From an uncultured Bacteroidales bacterium (lineage in GTDB: Bacteria > Bacteroidota > Bacteroidia > Bacteroidales > Muribaculaceae): a stretch of DNA of 64,000 bases. Below are positions 1-7,880 of this stretch, piece after piece. Positions within the stretch are counted from its first letter, which is position 1. Each line of letters opens with the position of its first letter. The position numbers and the translations under genes are program-made. A model generated the notes under the pieces. It ran no database searches. It was not told the origin of the DNA and saw only the letters and a list, made by a program, of their open reading frames with translations. The stretch lies in contig CACYQB010000012.1 in NCBI GenBank assembly GCA_902776435.1, positions 34,168 to 98,167 on the forward strand, read 5' to 3'.

Positions 1-2
1 GC

Positions 3-845
3 ACGTCTGAGCAGTATGTGGGGCTGGCTTTGCGCGACATGGCACGGCGTGAGGACGTGGTCGTGGCCACCAAATTCCTGCCGCGTACCGACGAGGAGAT
101 TGCCAATGGCATCAACGGCCGCCAGCATGTGCTGAACAACATCGACAGCAGCCTGCAGCACCTGGGCATGGATTATGTGGACCTGTACATCTACCACATC
201 TGGGACTACAAAACGCCCGCCGAGGAAATTCTGGAGGGTATGAACGAGGCCGTCCGTACAGGCAAGGCCCGCTATATCGGCATCGCCAACGCCTATGCCT
301 ACCAGTTGGCCAAGATGAATGCACTGGCCGAAAAGAATGGCTGGGCGAAGTTCATCAGCGTGCAGAACCACTACAACCTGATTATGCGCGAGGAAGAGCG
401 TGAGATGCAGCCGCTGTGCCGCGAGGACAATATCGCCCAGACTCCCTACAGTGCACTGGCCTCAGGCAAACTGGCCAAGCGTCCCGGCGAGACCTCCGCG
501 CGACAGGAGAAAGACGCCTTCATGCACTTCAAGTATGACGCCACCGCCGAGCAGGACAACCGCATCGTGGAGCGCGTCGTGGAACTGGCCGACCGCTATG
601 GCGTGGAGATGACGCAGATTTCGTTGGCCTGGCTGCTGACCAAGGTGGAGTCGCCCATCGTGGGAGCCACCAAACTCCACCACATCGAGGGCGCCGTCCG
701 CTCACTCGACATTCGTCTGACAGCCGACGACATCCGCTATCTCGAAGAGCCCTACGTGCCGCACAATCTCTCGGGCGTGATGGCCGTCAACAAACCTATC
801 ATGGACACCGATCCCGTGTGGGTATCGGCCGCAAAAAACAAATGA
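3..845 (+). CDS. Aldo/keto reductase, 5' end cut off by the window
   Basis: NAD(P)H-dependent carbonyl reductase of the AKR superfamily, cytosolic. The frame is open from base 3: the codons before the GTG at 18 read T-S-E-Q-Y-V, matching the usual AKR stretch before 'LALRD', so the GTG is internal and the N-terminal barrel part with the catalytic Asp and Tyr lies outside the window. Visible are the TKF strand (catalytic Lys region), the YIYHIWD strand with the catalytic His, SVQNHYNLI, and the cofactor loop IVGATKLHHIEG near the end. The C-terminal PYVPHNLSG pattern suggests a YajO/glyceraldehyde-phosphate-reductase-like branch; the substrate is unknown. It converges on the flavodoxin gene. 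Confidence 0.85.
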   Translation, partial: TSEQYVGLALRDMARREDVVVATKFLPRTDEEIANGINGRQHVLNNIDSSLQHLGMDYVDLYIYHIWDYKTPAEEILEGMNEAVRTGKARYIGIANAYAYQLAKMNALAEKNGWAKFISVQNHYNLIMREEEREMQPLCREDNIAQTPYSALASGKLAKRPGETSARQEKDAFMHFKYDATAEQDNRIVERVVELADRYGVEMTQISLAWLLTKVESPIVGATKLHHIEGAVRSLDIRLTADDIRYLEEPYVPHNLSGVMAVNKPIMDTDPVWVSAAKNK

Positions 846-882
846 GGTAAGAGATAATAGAGAAGTTGTATCGTAATGAAGA

Positions 883-918
883 GAGCCCCAAAAGTATTGT
901 GTCCAACTTTTGGGGCTC
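883..918. terminator. Bidirectional hairpin terminator
   Basis: A perfect 13-bp stem (GAGCCCCAAAAGT at 883-895 and its complement at 906-918) with a 10-base loop lies between two converging genes, 37 bases after the reductase stop and 41 before the flavodoxin stop. An A/T-rich stretch follows on the plus strand. Confidence 0.75.
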
Positions 919-959
919 ATTTCGATTATTTGACAATTGATTCTATGCTTGGCCAGTTA

Positions 960-1571
960 TCAGTATCCCATGCCTTTCAACCACTTCTCGACTTTAGCCT
1001 TACCCGTGCGCACGTCGTGGCCGTAGATGGCAAAACCTTTGGTCACGGTGGCGTTGGGATAGGCGGCTTTCACGTCCTCGACGGTTGAGGCCAGTCCACT
1101 GCCCTCATGGGTAGCAAACGGTATGAGCGTCTTGCCATTCAGGTCATTCTCCTTGAAGAAAGTGAACATGACCTGTGGATAAGTGCCCCACCAGATGGGG
1201 CCGCCGATGAAGACGGTGTCATACTGGGACAAGTCAGGAACTTCACCCTCATAGGGAGGCAGTTCGCCTTTATTTGCCTCTTCCTGGGCAAGGTTGATCA
1301 GCGGCGTGTAAGCCATGCCGTCATACTTGTGGGTGACGATCTCAAATTGATCAGCCCCTGTGATTTCACTGATATAGTCGGCGACAATCTTGGTGTTGCC
1401 CACTTCAATGTTCCCTACTGCGTAGTTATCTCCCGCATGCGAGAAGAAAACCACCAATGCTTTGGAATTCTTTTCCATATCTTTACTCTGGTTTTTGGTC
1501 GCACTCTGCCCGTTGCACGCGGTAGCACACAACGTGGCAAGCACAGCCATGATGATTGATTTCAGTTTCAT
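960..1571 (-). CDS. Exported flavodoxin-family lipoprotein
   Basis: A 203-residue flavodoxin-like FMN protein. The first 19 residues form a lipoprotein signal ending in LCATAC, so Cys19 would be lipidated and the domain would sit outside the cytoplasm. The FMN phosphate loop is FFSHAGDNYAVGN (about 43-55), with VFIGGPIWWGTYP (about 125-137) as the isoalloxazine loop and FATHEGSG near the third contact, as in the flavodoxin_4 group. It is the last gene of a minus-strand run, 9 bases after the CMD-cupin gene. Flavodoxins next to AKR and CMD genes are common in Bacteroidales; the partner and substrate are not evident here. Confidence 0.8.
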   Translation of the reverse strand: MKLKSIIMAVLATLCATACNGQSATKNQSKDMEKNSKALVVFFSHAGDNYAVGNIEVGNTKIVADYISEITGADQFEIVTHKYDGMAYTPLINLAQEEANKGELPPYEGEVPDLSQYDTVFIGGPIWWGTYPQVMFTFFKENDLNGKTLIPFATHEGSGLASTVEDVKAAYPNATVTKGFAIYGHDVRTGKAKVEKWLKGMGY

Positions 1572-1580
1572 ATTATATTC

Positions 1581-2585
1581 TTATAGTTGGTTGTAGATTT
1601 CATCGGTCACAGGCTCCAACCACTCATTGGAGGCTCCCTCTTGCACGTCCTTATGATAGGTCAAGTGCTGGAACCATGAGTCGCGAGCCGCGCCATGCCA
1701 GTGCTTCGCCTCGGCAGGAATAGCGATTACTGTACCAGGAGTCATCTCAATCGGCTCCTTGCCCCATTCCTGGTACCAGCCACGGCCAGCAACACAGATC
1801 AGCACCTGCACCTGCTTGTGGTGGATGTGCCAGTTGTTGCGGCAGCGAGGCTCGAAGGTGACATTGAATATGCCGCCACCCATGTCGGCCAAGTAACTGT
1901 TGCCGATGAAGTACTGGGCATAGCCGGAATTCGGCTCACCCTTAGGCCAATTGCTTATCAGGGTATATCCCTCCTTATCGAGCCAGGCACACAGTTCGTC
2001 CACCAGTTCCTGGGAATTTCCCATATTCACTGCGCCCTGCTTGTGTGCGGCCAGTTGCGGTGCCACACCCACAAGGCCGCTCAGAGCAGCCACGGTCACG
2101 ATTTCGCGGTCGGCCACATTGAGTTGGTCGCTAGCGAAAATGTCACCAAAGAGGTGTGACTTCAGGTAGTAGTCGTCCTGCGGACAGAAGGCGTAGTCAA
2201 ACGGACGGCCCGAAAGTTGTGTCTGGTTCCTCACGCCCACTTCGTAGGCCATCTGGGCATCGTCCCACTCAGCAGGACGTGTCCATGGCATGCCCTCCTG
2301 CCAATTAGGTTTCCTGTTTTCCAGCACCTTGCTCAATACACCGAGCGCATTCAGCGAGCGCGGAAATCCCGTGTAGGCATACAGTTGCGAGAATGCCTCT
2401 TTCAGTTCGTTGATGGTCACGCCACCATCGAGCGCCTGCTTCACTGCAGGTTCCAACCGTTCCATGTCACCCTGTGCCATCAAGCAGGCACATGCGGCCA
2501 ATCCCTTCTGACGCTCGGTCAGCGTCTGTCCGTTCACTGTTACCATCGTCAATAATGCTATAATGATGAATGATATGGTTCTCAT
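1581..2585 (-). CDS. Carboxymuconolactone decarboxylase (CMD) and cupin fusion, exported
   Basis: 334 residues with a signal peptide (to about 20), two alpha-helical CMD/AhpD-type repeats (about 25-110 and 130-215), and a C-terminal cupin (about 230-320). The cupin shows its metal-binding HIHHKQVQ and the later HWHG pattern. The second CMD repeat (REIVTVAALSGLVGVAPQLAAH) lacks the CxxC of AhpD, so peroxidase activity is unlikely. Its start codon overlaps the hydrolase stop as ATGA (2582-2585), which points to translational coupling. Similar CMD-cupin proteins sit beside flavodoxin and aldo/keto reductase genes in other bacteria; the reaction is unknown. Confidence 0.8.
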   Translation of the reverse strand: MRTISFIIIALLTMVTVNGQTLTERQKGLAACACLMAQGDMERLEPAVKQALDGGVTINELKEAFSQLYAYTGFPRSLNALGVLSKVLENRKPNWQEGMPWTRPAEWDDAQMAYEVGVRNQTQLSGRPFDYAFCPQDDYYLKSHLFGDIFASDQLNVADREIVTVAALSGLVGVAPQLAAHKQGAVNMGNSQELVDELCAWLDKEGYTLISNWPKGEPNSGYAQYFIGNSYLADMGGGIFNVTFEPRCRNNWHIHHKQVQVLICVAGRGWYQEWGKEPIEMTPGTVIAIPAEAKHWHGAARDSWFQHLTYHKDVQEGASNEWLEPVTDEIYNQL

Positions 2586-3691
2586 TTCAGATTATCCTTA
2601 AAAAATTGTTCCATCTTGTCATAAGGAATCTTACCGTTCTTGTCGTCATAGAGGTCGGTATGTACCGCACCGGGAATGATGAGCAATTCCTTATTGCCCA
2701 CGGTCTTGCTCACGCCTTCGACCTTGACACCCGTCATCTTCTCAAAGGCATATTCGCTGAAATAGCGCGAATGGGCTTTCTCGCCGTGAATGAGCAGCAC
2801 GGGGTTCTCAATCTCGTGTGCCCAGGCCAGCAGGGGTTGGTTCATGAACGACTGGCAGCCGGTCACGTTCCATCCGTCGGTAGAGTTGCCGCTGCGCTCG
2901 TGATAGCCGCGCTTGGTCTTGTAATAGTCATAATAGTCCTTGACAAAGAAGGGCGCGTCCTCGGGCAGAGGGTCAACGACACCACCAGCACGCTTGTAAG
3001 TTCCGGCCTTGTAATCCTCGGTACGCTGAGCGGCCATCGCCTTGCGTTTTTCCATGCGCTGCTCCTTAGTGTCCTCGCTCTTGAAATAACCTTCCACATT
3101 CACCTTGCTCATGTCGTACATAGTCGAGGCAACGGTAGCCTTGATGCGGGGGTCGAGGGCGGCTGCATTCACTGCCATGCCTCCCCATCCGCAGATGCCG
3201 ATGATACCGATACGCTCAGGATCCACGTTGTCCAGTGTAGAAAGAAAATCGACAGCTGCAAGGAAATCCTCGGTGTTGATGTCAGGCGATGCCATACGGC
3301 GAGGCTCCCCGCCGCTCTCTCCTGTAAATGAAGGGTCGAAAGCAATAGTCAGGAATCCACGCTCGGCCATGTGCTGGGCGTAAAGGCCTGAACACTGTTC
3401 CTTGACTGCGCCAAAGGGTCCACTCACTGCGATGGCAGCCAGTTTTCCGTTGGCATCCTTCGGCATATACATATCTGCTGCCAGTTCTATGCCATAACGG
3501 TTGCGGAATGTGACCTTTTTGTGGTCAACCTTATCACTCTTGGGGAACGTCTTGTCCCACTCTTGGGTCAAATTCAATGTCGTATTCATATTTTCTTCAT
3601 CTTTGTTATTATTCTCTCCCGTAGTGCAGCCGACCATCATCACGGCCAACAACGCTGCTGCGAATATCATTTTCTTCATGTTCGTCCTCAT
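2582..3691 (-). CDS. Alpha/beta hydrolase lipoprotein, dienelactone-hydrolase-like
   Basis: A 369-residue envelope hydrolase. A lipoprotein signal (MKKMIFAAALL to the lipobox ending at Cys22) is best read from the internal Met5 at 3679, though Met1 is possible. The nucleophile elbow reads GICGWGG (165-171), so the nucleophile would be Cys167, as in dienelactone hydrolases, instead of Ser. The oxyanion side is AVSGPFGAVKEQ, the late strand is VLLIHGEKAHSRYFSE, and the catalytic His is in PGAVHTDLYD. It is the third gene of the AraC-linked operon and its stop overlaps the CMD-cupin start. The substrate is unknown. Confidence 0.8.
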   Translation of the reverse strand: MRTNMKKMIFAAALLAVMMVGCTTGENNNKDEENMNTTLNLTQEWDKTFPKSDKVDHKKVTFRNRYGIELAADMYMPKDANGKLAAIAVSGPFGAVKEQCSGLYAQHMAERGFLTIAFDPSFTGESGGEPRRMASPDINTEDFLAAVDFLSTLDNVDPERIGIIGICGWGGMAVNAAALDPRIKATVASTMYDMSKVNVEGYFKSEDTKEQRMEKRKAMAAQRTEDYKAGTYKRAGGVVDPLPEDAPFFVKDYYDYYKTKRGYHERSGNSTDGWNVTGCQSFMNQPLLAWAHEIENPVLLIHGEKAHSRYFSEYAFEKMTGVKVEGVSKTVGNKELLIIPGAVHTDLYDDKNGKIPYDKMEQFFKDNLK

Positions 3692-3700
3692 TAATGGTTA

Positions 3701-4660
3701 TCATTCATCAAGATTCACCAGGGTGTATGTCTTTGACCCGAGGCCAATCTGTTCAGCATATTCGGTGATATATGTGCCATGCTGGCGATTGATGCGCTCA
3801 ATCAGGGGCTTGTTGTCATCATCGGGTTTGCCCTTGTAGTTGAACACCTTGTCCAGACAGGCTTGGTCAACAGCAACCGGATCAAGTGATGCCATGATTC
3901 CCATGTCCTGCAATTCAGGTTTAGCAGGGTTTCCGTCACAGTCGCAGTCAACAGACATGTTGTTCATCACGTTGATGTAAATGACGTGACCGCTGAAGTA
4001 GTTGTGCACCGCTTGGGCCGCCGCAGCCATCGACTCGAGAAATCCGTCTTGGTCATCAATGTGATTCCACAGATCAGCAGCATCTTCGGTGATACCAGCA
4101 GTATGGATATTGGCCTTTCCCGCTGTGGAGGCCACACCGATACTGGCATTCTTCAGCACACCGCCGAAGCCGCCCATAGCGTGCCCCTTGAAGTGAGCAA
4201 GGTTAATCATGAAGTCATAGTTGGGCAGATGGTTGCCAACGATGTTGTAACGCAGGTGCTTGTGATCCTTCACAGGTATGCGTATATCTCCGTACTCATC
4301 CATCAGGTCAACGGCGAAGATACTGTCAAAGCCATGTTCGTGGATTGTTTCCCAATGCTTTTTGGGATCCATACGCGTGCCAGGATAGGCGGTACAGCAT
4401 TCCACGATGGTGCCGTTTACCTCTTCCACAAGCTGACGTATCAACTGCGGCTTCAGGTAGTGCGTATTGCCACCCTCGCCCGTTGAGATTTTCACGGCCA
4501 CACGGCCAGTCGCTTCCACGCCCAGGGCCTTATAGATTTTCACCAATGACTCGGGCGTTATCTCCTTGGTGAAATACACCTTGGGCTGCGCCATCGTTGC
4601 TACTGATGCCATCATCAGCACAGCAGCCAACAAAAATCTTACCTTTTTCATAATAAACAT
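3701..4660 (-). CDS. DUF362 family protein, exported
   Basis: 319 residues. The start may be Met4 (4651), giving MKKVRFLLAAVLMMASVATMAQ as the signal peptide. The body carries DUF362 hallmarks: GRVAVKISTGEGGNTHYL near the start, INLAHFKGHAMGGFGGVLKN in the middle, and SLDPVAVDQACLD near the end. The DCDCDGNPAKP segment corresponds to the place where many DUF362 proteins bind or neighbour an iron-sulfur centre, but no complete ferredoxin motif is present. It lies 10 bases before the AKR stop and 9 before the hydrolase start, as part of one operon. The function of the family is not established. Confidence 0.8.
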   Translation of the reverse strand: MFIMKKVRFLLAAVLMMASVATMAQPKVYFTKEITPESLVKIYKALGVEATGRVAVKISTGEGGNTHYLKPQLIRQLVEEVNGTIVECCTAYPGTRMDPKKHWETIHEHGFDSIFAVDLMDEYGDIRIPVKDHKHLRYNIVGNHLPNYDFMINLAHFKGHAMGGFGGVLKNASIGVASTAGKANIHTAGITEDAADLWNHIDDQDGFLESMAAAAQAVHNYFSGHVIYINVMNNMSVDCDCDGNPAKPELQDMGIMASLDPVAVDQACLDKVFNYKGKPDDDNKPLIERINRQHGTYITEYAEQIGLGSKTYTLVNLDE

Positions 4661-4670
4661 GTTTATAGTT

Positions 4671-5516
4671 TTATCCGTAATTACTAATCAGGTACTTCAC
4701 AAACTGCGGGTCACCAAAGTTGATGGTTCCCGTGTCGTGCTGGTTCAACTTGGCAATCTGTTCCATGTCGTCAGCCGCCAGCGTGAAGTCAAAGATGTCG
4801 AAGTTCTGCGCCATGCGCTCCTTGTGACTCGACTTGGGGATGGCAACAATGCCGCGTTGTGTGAGCCAGCGCAAGGCAACCTGGGCTGCACTCTTATTGT
4901 ACTTGGCACCAATGGCTGCAAGTTCCTCACTCTTCACGATGCCATCGACACCCTGTCCGCCCAGCGGGCCCCACGCCATCATCTTCGTGCCGAACTCAGC
5001 ATGAAGCGGCTCGATACCGGTCTGCTGGATGAACGTATTGCACTGCAGCTGGTTGACCATCGGCTTCACGTCAACATAATGTGCAAAGTCAAAGAAGCGG
5101 CCAGCCTGGAAGTTGCTCACGCCGATGGCGCGCACCTTACCGTCGCGATAAGCCTTCTCCATCGCACGCCATGAGCCGAACACGTCGCCATAGGCCTGGT
5201 GGATGAGTAGCAGGTCGATGTACTCGGTCTGCAATTTGCGCAGGCTCTCGTCAATGCTCCGTGCAGCCTTTTCCTCGCCAGCATTGCTGATCCACACTTT
5301 GGTCACGAGAAACAGGTCCTCACGCTTGATTCCGCTTTTGCGCCATGCATTGCCCACGCCCTCTTCGTTGGCATAGGCCTGTGCTGTGTCTATCAGTCTA
5401 TAGCCCACGCTGAGCGCATCTCTCACACATCGTTCACACTCGTCCGGGCTCACCAGAAACACGCCGTAGCCCAGAGTCGGCATTTCAACGCCGTTAGATA
5501 ATTTGATGTAATCCAT
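4671..5516 (-). CDS. DkgA-like aldo/keto reductase
   Basis: A complete 281-residue cytosolic AKR of the 2,5-diketo-gluconate reductase type. The catalytic tetrad is visible as Asp43 and Tyr48 (LIDTAQAYANE), Lys73 (VTKVW) and His106 (LLLIHQ). The NADPH loop is AIPKSSHKERM near residue 230. It is the first gene of a five-gene operon that includes an exported flavodoxin and lies opposite an AraC gene. In enterobacteria an AraC protein (YqhC) controls yqhD-dkgA for reactive aldehydes; a similar detoxification role here is an inference from layout. Confidence 0.88.
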   Translation of the reverse strand: MDYIKLSNGVEMPTLGYGVFLVSPDECERCVRDALSVGYRLIDTAQAYANEEGVGNAWRKSGIKREDLFLVTKVWISNAGEEKAARSIDESLRKLQTEYIDLLLIHQAYGDVFGSWRAMEKAYRDGKVRAIGVSNFQAGRFFDFAHYVDVKPMVNQLQCNTFIQQTGIEPLHAEFGTKMMAWGPLGGQGVDGIVKSEELAAIGAKYNKSAAQVALRWLTQRGIVAIPKSSHKERMAQNFDIFDFTLAADDMEQIAKLNQHDTGTINFGDPQFVKYLISNYG

Positions 5517-5579
5517 ATGAGATATTTTGTCTTATTATTGTCACAAGAATCTCATGAATAATGATTCTTTTTCTCGATG

Positions 5580-5586
5580 CAAAGTA
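5580..5586 (-). promoter_or_regulatory. Possible -7 box of the AKR-flavodoxin operon
   Basis: On the minus strand TACTTTG followed by C lies about 65 bases before the AKR start. It is one base shorter than the usual TAnnTTTG and no clear -33 TTG is placed, so this is tentative. Confidence 0.35.
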
Positions 5587-5652
5587 ACGACGATTTTTTG
5601 ATGCCAATGTTTCACAAAAAGCATCACAATTTTCACTTTTTTCATCATTTTT

Positions 5653-5696
5653 TTGATTACTTGTTTTTTATAGTGTAATTTTGCACTATAAAAAAC
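5653..5696 (+). promoter_or_regulatory. Promoter of the AraC gene inside a perfect palindrome (candidate operator)
   Basis: TTG at 5653-5655, a 20-base spacer, and TAATTTTG at 5676-5683 fit the Bacteroidetes -33/-7 pattern. The -7 box is exactly the 8-base spacer of a perfect 13-bp inverted repeat (GTTTTTTATAGTG at 5663-5675, complement at 5684-5696). A dimeric regulator bound here would cover the -7 region; AraC itself or another factor could be responsible. Confidence 0.65.
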
Positions 5697-5896
5697 GTAA
5701 ACTCGATGAAAATCGTTCGCTAAGAATCAATACGTTAGCATCTCCCCCTCTAAATTAGAGGGGGTGCCCGAAGGGCAGGGGCGTTGATGCTACCGCGAGG
5801 GAGCATGCCTTGGGTTGCATCGACGCCCCCCACCCCCCTCTTATCCAAGAGGGGGAGCTAAGTTTCAATAGTTTATTTTCATCGAACTCACGTTAA
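5694..5896. repeat. Inverted pair of CCCCCTC repeat elements (about 203 bp)
   Basis: This fills most of the 397-base gap between the two divergent genes. Two facing half-elements each run from an AACGT...CTCGATGAAAA end, through a short hairpin (TCCCCCTC...GAGGGGG), to a GCGT(T/C)GATGC core. The halves are 5694 to about 5790 and about 5811-5896. A third half-copy lies at 24787-24875. The repeat sits in the leader between the AraC promoter and its start codon, so the leader RNA could fold into a long structure. Confidence 0.7.
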
Positions 5897-5913
5897 ATAA
5901 CAATTATTCGGCA

Positions 5914-6759
5914 ATGAAGGTAGATTTTCATTTTTCCACCGACTTCTACGGGATGAATGCCCGCGAATTGAGCCACACCTGCATGCATCTGATTTGCACT
6001 GCCGGCGAGGGCAGTTTCGTGTTCAACGAGAAGTGCTACCATATTATGAAAAACGACCTTGTCGTTATCCCATTTCCCCATCGGGTAAAGAACATTGCCG
6101 CGGCCCCCGGCATGCAACTCGAATGGTTTGCAGCAGACTACAACTTCTTGCAGAGCCTGTTGCCATCGAACAACTACAGCATCGGGGGTAGCATCAGCCT
6201 GAACCAGAATCCGGTCATATCACTCACCGACGCCCAGGCGAGCCGCTTACTGGAAGATTTCCACCGCTTGAAGGAACGAATGGCCGACCGCCACTTGCTT
6301 TTCTACCAGGAAATGATGGGCAGCCTGTGCCTGACCATGATGTATGACATTTTTGAGCCACACTCCCAACGCGATGCAACGGCAGCCCATAGTGACCGCA
6401 CCGCCTACATCGTAAAGCAGTTGATGCAACTGCTCTCCACGGGTATCAGCCTCACAGAGCGCGATGTGAGTTACTACGCCGAACGTTTGAACGTCTCTCC
6501 CAAGTATCTGTCGGCCACCGTCAAGCGTGTGACAGGACACAGCGTGACATCCTATATCAACCGCCACACCATACCCATGTTGAAGGACCTCCTGGGAGAC
6601 GAACGCTTGTCGCTGACGCAAATTGCCGAACGGATGCATTTCACCTCCCTCTCCTACTTCAGCCGCTACTGCACCAAGCACCTGGGCCAGTCTCCCAGCG
6701 AATACCGGCAGAGCCTTCAACCCAAGGGGATAGGATTTTCTCCTGAAAGAAACCCGTAA
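5914..6759 (+). CDS. AraC family transcriptional regulator
   Basis: 281 residues. The N-terminal half (about 10-170) is a cupin-like sensing domain (HLICTAGEGSFVFNEKCY, then LVVIPFPHRVKNI). The C-terminal half (about 178-272) has two helix-turn-helix units: DVSYYAERLNVSPKYLSATVK and LTQIAERMHFTSLSYFSRYCT, ending in the family signature KHLGQSPSEYR. It is divergent from the AKR-flavodoxin operon, the usual place for a regulator of that operon. The ligand is unknown. Its transcript is predicted to have a leader of about 225 bases that contains the inverted repeat element. Confidence 0.88.
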   Translation: MKVDFHFSTDFYGMNARELSHTCMHLICTAGEGSFVFNEKCYHIMKNDLVVIPFPHRVKNIAAAPGMQLEWFAADYNFLQSLLPSNNYSIGGSISLNQNPVISLTDAQASRLLEDFHRLKERMADRHLLFYQEMMGSLCLTMMYDIFEPHSQRDATAAHSDRTAYIVKQLMQLLSTGISLTERDVSYYAERLNVSPKYLSATVKRVTGHSVTSYINRHTIPMLKDLLGDERLSLTQIAERMHFTSLSYFSRYCTKHLGQSPSEYRQSLQPKGIGFSPERNP

Positions 6760-6776
6760 TCAGATGCTTCCGCCCA

Positions 6777-7736
6777 TCACATTCTCACGGTGCTGATATC
6801 GACGAGTCCGTTGACGATGGCATAGATGGTCAATCCGGCAGGGCTGTGAATCTGCAGTTTGCGGGCAATGTTGCGACGGTGTGTGATGACTGTATTGACC
6901 GAGATGGCCAAGTGGTCGGCTATTTCCTTATTGGCCATTCCCTGAACGAGGGCAATGATAATGTCTTTCTCACGGTCTGAAAGGGTTTCGGCCCGCTGAT
7001 TCTTTCCTTTTGCCACCATTTTGTTGATGTTCCTGGTCACATCGCCATGTTTAACACGGTGTTCCAAGCGTCGAATGGCAGGGACGAAAATTTGATCCTC
7101 GACCATGGCATGCTGCCGCAGCCACACCTCGTTCTCATAGATGTCATGCAGCGTGGCTGTCAATTGGTTGTTATGTAGCCCGTCTTGTGGCAGATACTTG
7201 ATGATGAGGATTTTGAGTTCATGCAGCTGTTGATCGACAGCATCATGGTGCTTGGAGAAAGTTTCCACATTGTAGTCGCTGGCAGGTTGGCCGTCGAGCA
7301 GGGACTTGACATAAGGGAATAGAGTCTGCTGCTCATAATTCATGTGACGGCGTATTTCGCAGGCATACTCATCATAGAGCCGCATAATCAGTTGAGCCAG
7401 CGAGTTTCCTTCGATAAGCGATTCCTCCAGTTCTCGACGGATATAAGGCAACTGAAAGTCGATAAAATAGGCATGACTGGCATCAAGATATTGTAGCAAC
7501 GTGGATACAGAGATCTGATTGTCGTTTTCTGTTACTTCGATGCCGTTGATGGTATAGTTGACCACGGTCAGAAACGTATGGGTGTCCACGCCGTTGCTCT
7601 CGCAGGTCTCTCTCACCGTCTTGTCGCCAAAACCGAGACTGATGCCGAAAGCGCCGAGCGCTTGAAGCAGGTTATAGTTATCGCCAATGAGCGATATCAT
7701 CTTGTCTTCTGCTTCATATATCTTCTGCTCTTTCAT
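6777..7736 (-). CDS. Hemerythrin (RIC/YtfE-like) and LuxR-type DNA-binding fusion
   Basis: 319 residues in three parts: an N-terminal ScdA/RIC-like segment (about 18-60, LQALGAFGISLGFGDKTV), a di-iron hemerythrin bundle (about 80-230), and a GerE helix-turn-helix (about 250-315, LSDREKDIIIALVQGMANKEIA then NTVITHRRNI). Candidate iron ligands fit the YtfE order: His88, His131, Glu135, His163/164, His209 and Glu213. RIC proteins repair iron-sulfur clusters after nitric oxide or oxygen damage; a fusion to a DNA-binding domain suggests a sensor of NO, O2 or iron state. It is transcribed alone, with a good promoter at 7762-7792. Confidence 0.85.
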   Translation of the reverse strand: MKEQKIYEAEDKMISLIGDNYNLLQALGAFGISLGFGDKTVRETCESNGVDTHTFLTVVNYTINGIEVTENDNQISVSTLLQYLDASHAYFIDFQLPYIRRELEESLIEGNSLAQLIMRLYDEYACEIRRHMNYEQQTLFPYVKSLLDGQPASDYNVETFSKHHDAVDQQLHELKILIIKYLPQDGLHNNQLTATLHDIYENEVWLRQHAMVEDQIFVPAIRRLEHRVKHGDVTRNINKMVAKGKNQRAETLSDREKDIIIALVQGMANKEIADHLAISVNTVITHRRNIARKLQIHSPAGLTIYAIVNGLVDISTVRM

Positions 7737-7761
7737 CGTTGCCTGTGTTTTTATTCTGGGG

Positions 7762-7792
7762 CAAAATTAGCCATGACTATCGTGCCTTGCAA
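7762..7792 (-). promoter_or_regulatory. Promoter of the hemerythrin-LuxR gene
   Basis: Minus-strand TTG (7792-7790), a 20-base spacer and TAATTTTG (7769-7762) match the -33/-7 consensus. The leader would be about 20 bases. Confidence 0.65.
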
Positions 7793-7820
7793 TCATCATT
7801 ATTAGGTATTTATGACAAAT

Positions 7821-7847
7821 AATGCCCCCAAAAATGATGGGGGCATT
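7821..7847 (-). terminator. Hairpin terminator of the TonB-M16 operon
   Basis: A 9-bp stem (AATGCCCCC at 7821-7829 and complement at 7839-7847) with a 9-base loop lies 33 bases after the M16 stop, and T-rich sequence follows on the minus strand. Confidence 0.7.
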
Positions 7848-7880
7848 CTATTACAGTTAAACTGCTGATGCTTTCATGGG

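Noticed and set aside
5741-5860. The CCCCCTC inverted repeats as a simple terminator
   Set aside because: They lie in a divergent gap, with no gene end on either side, and a matching half-copy is elsewhere, so a dispersed element is the better reading.
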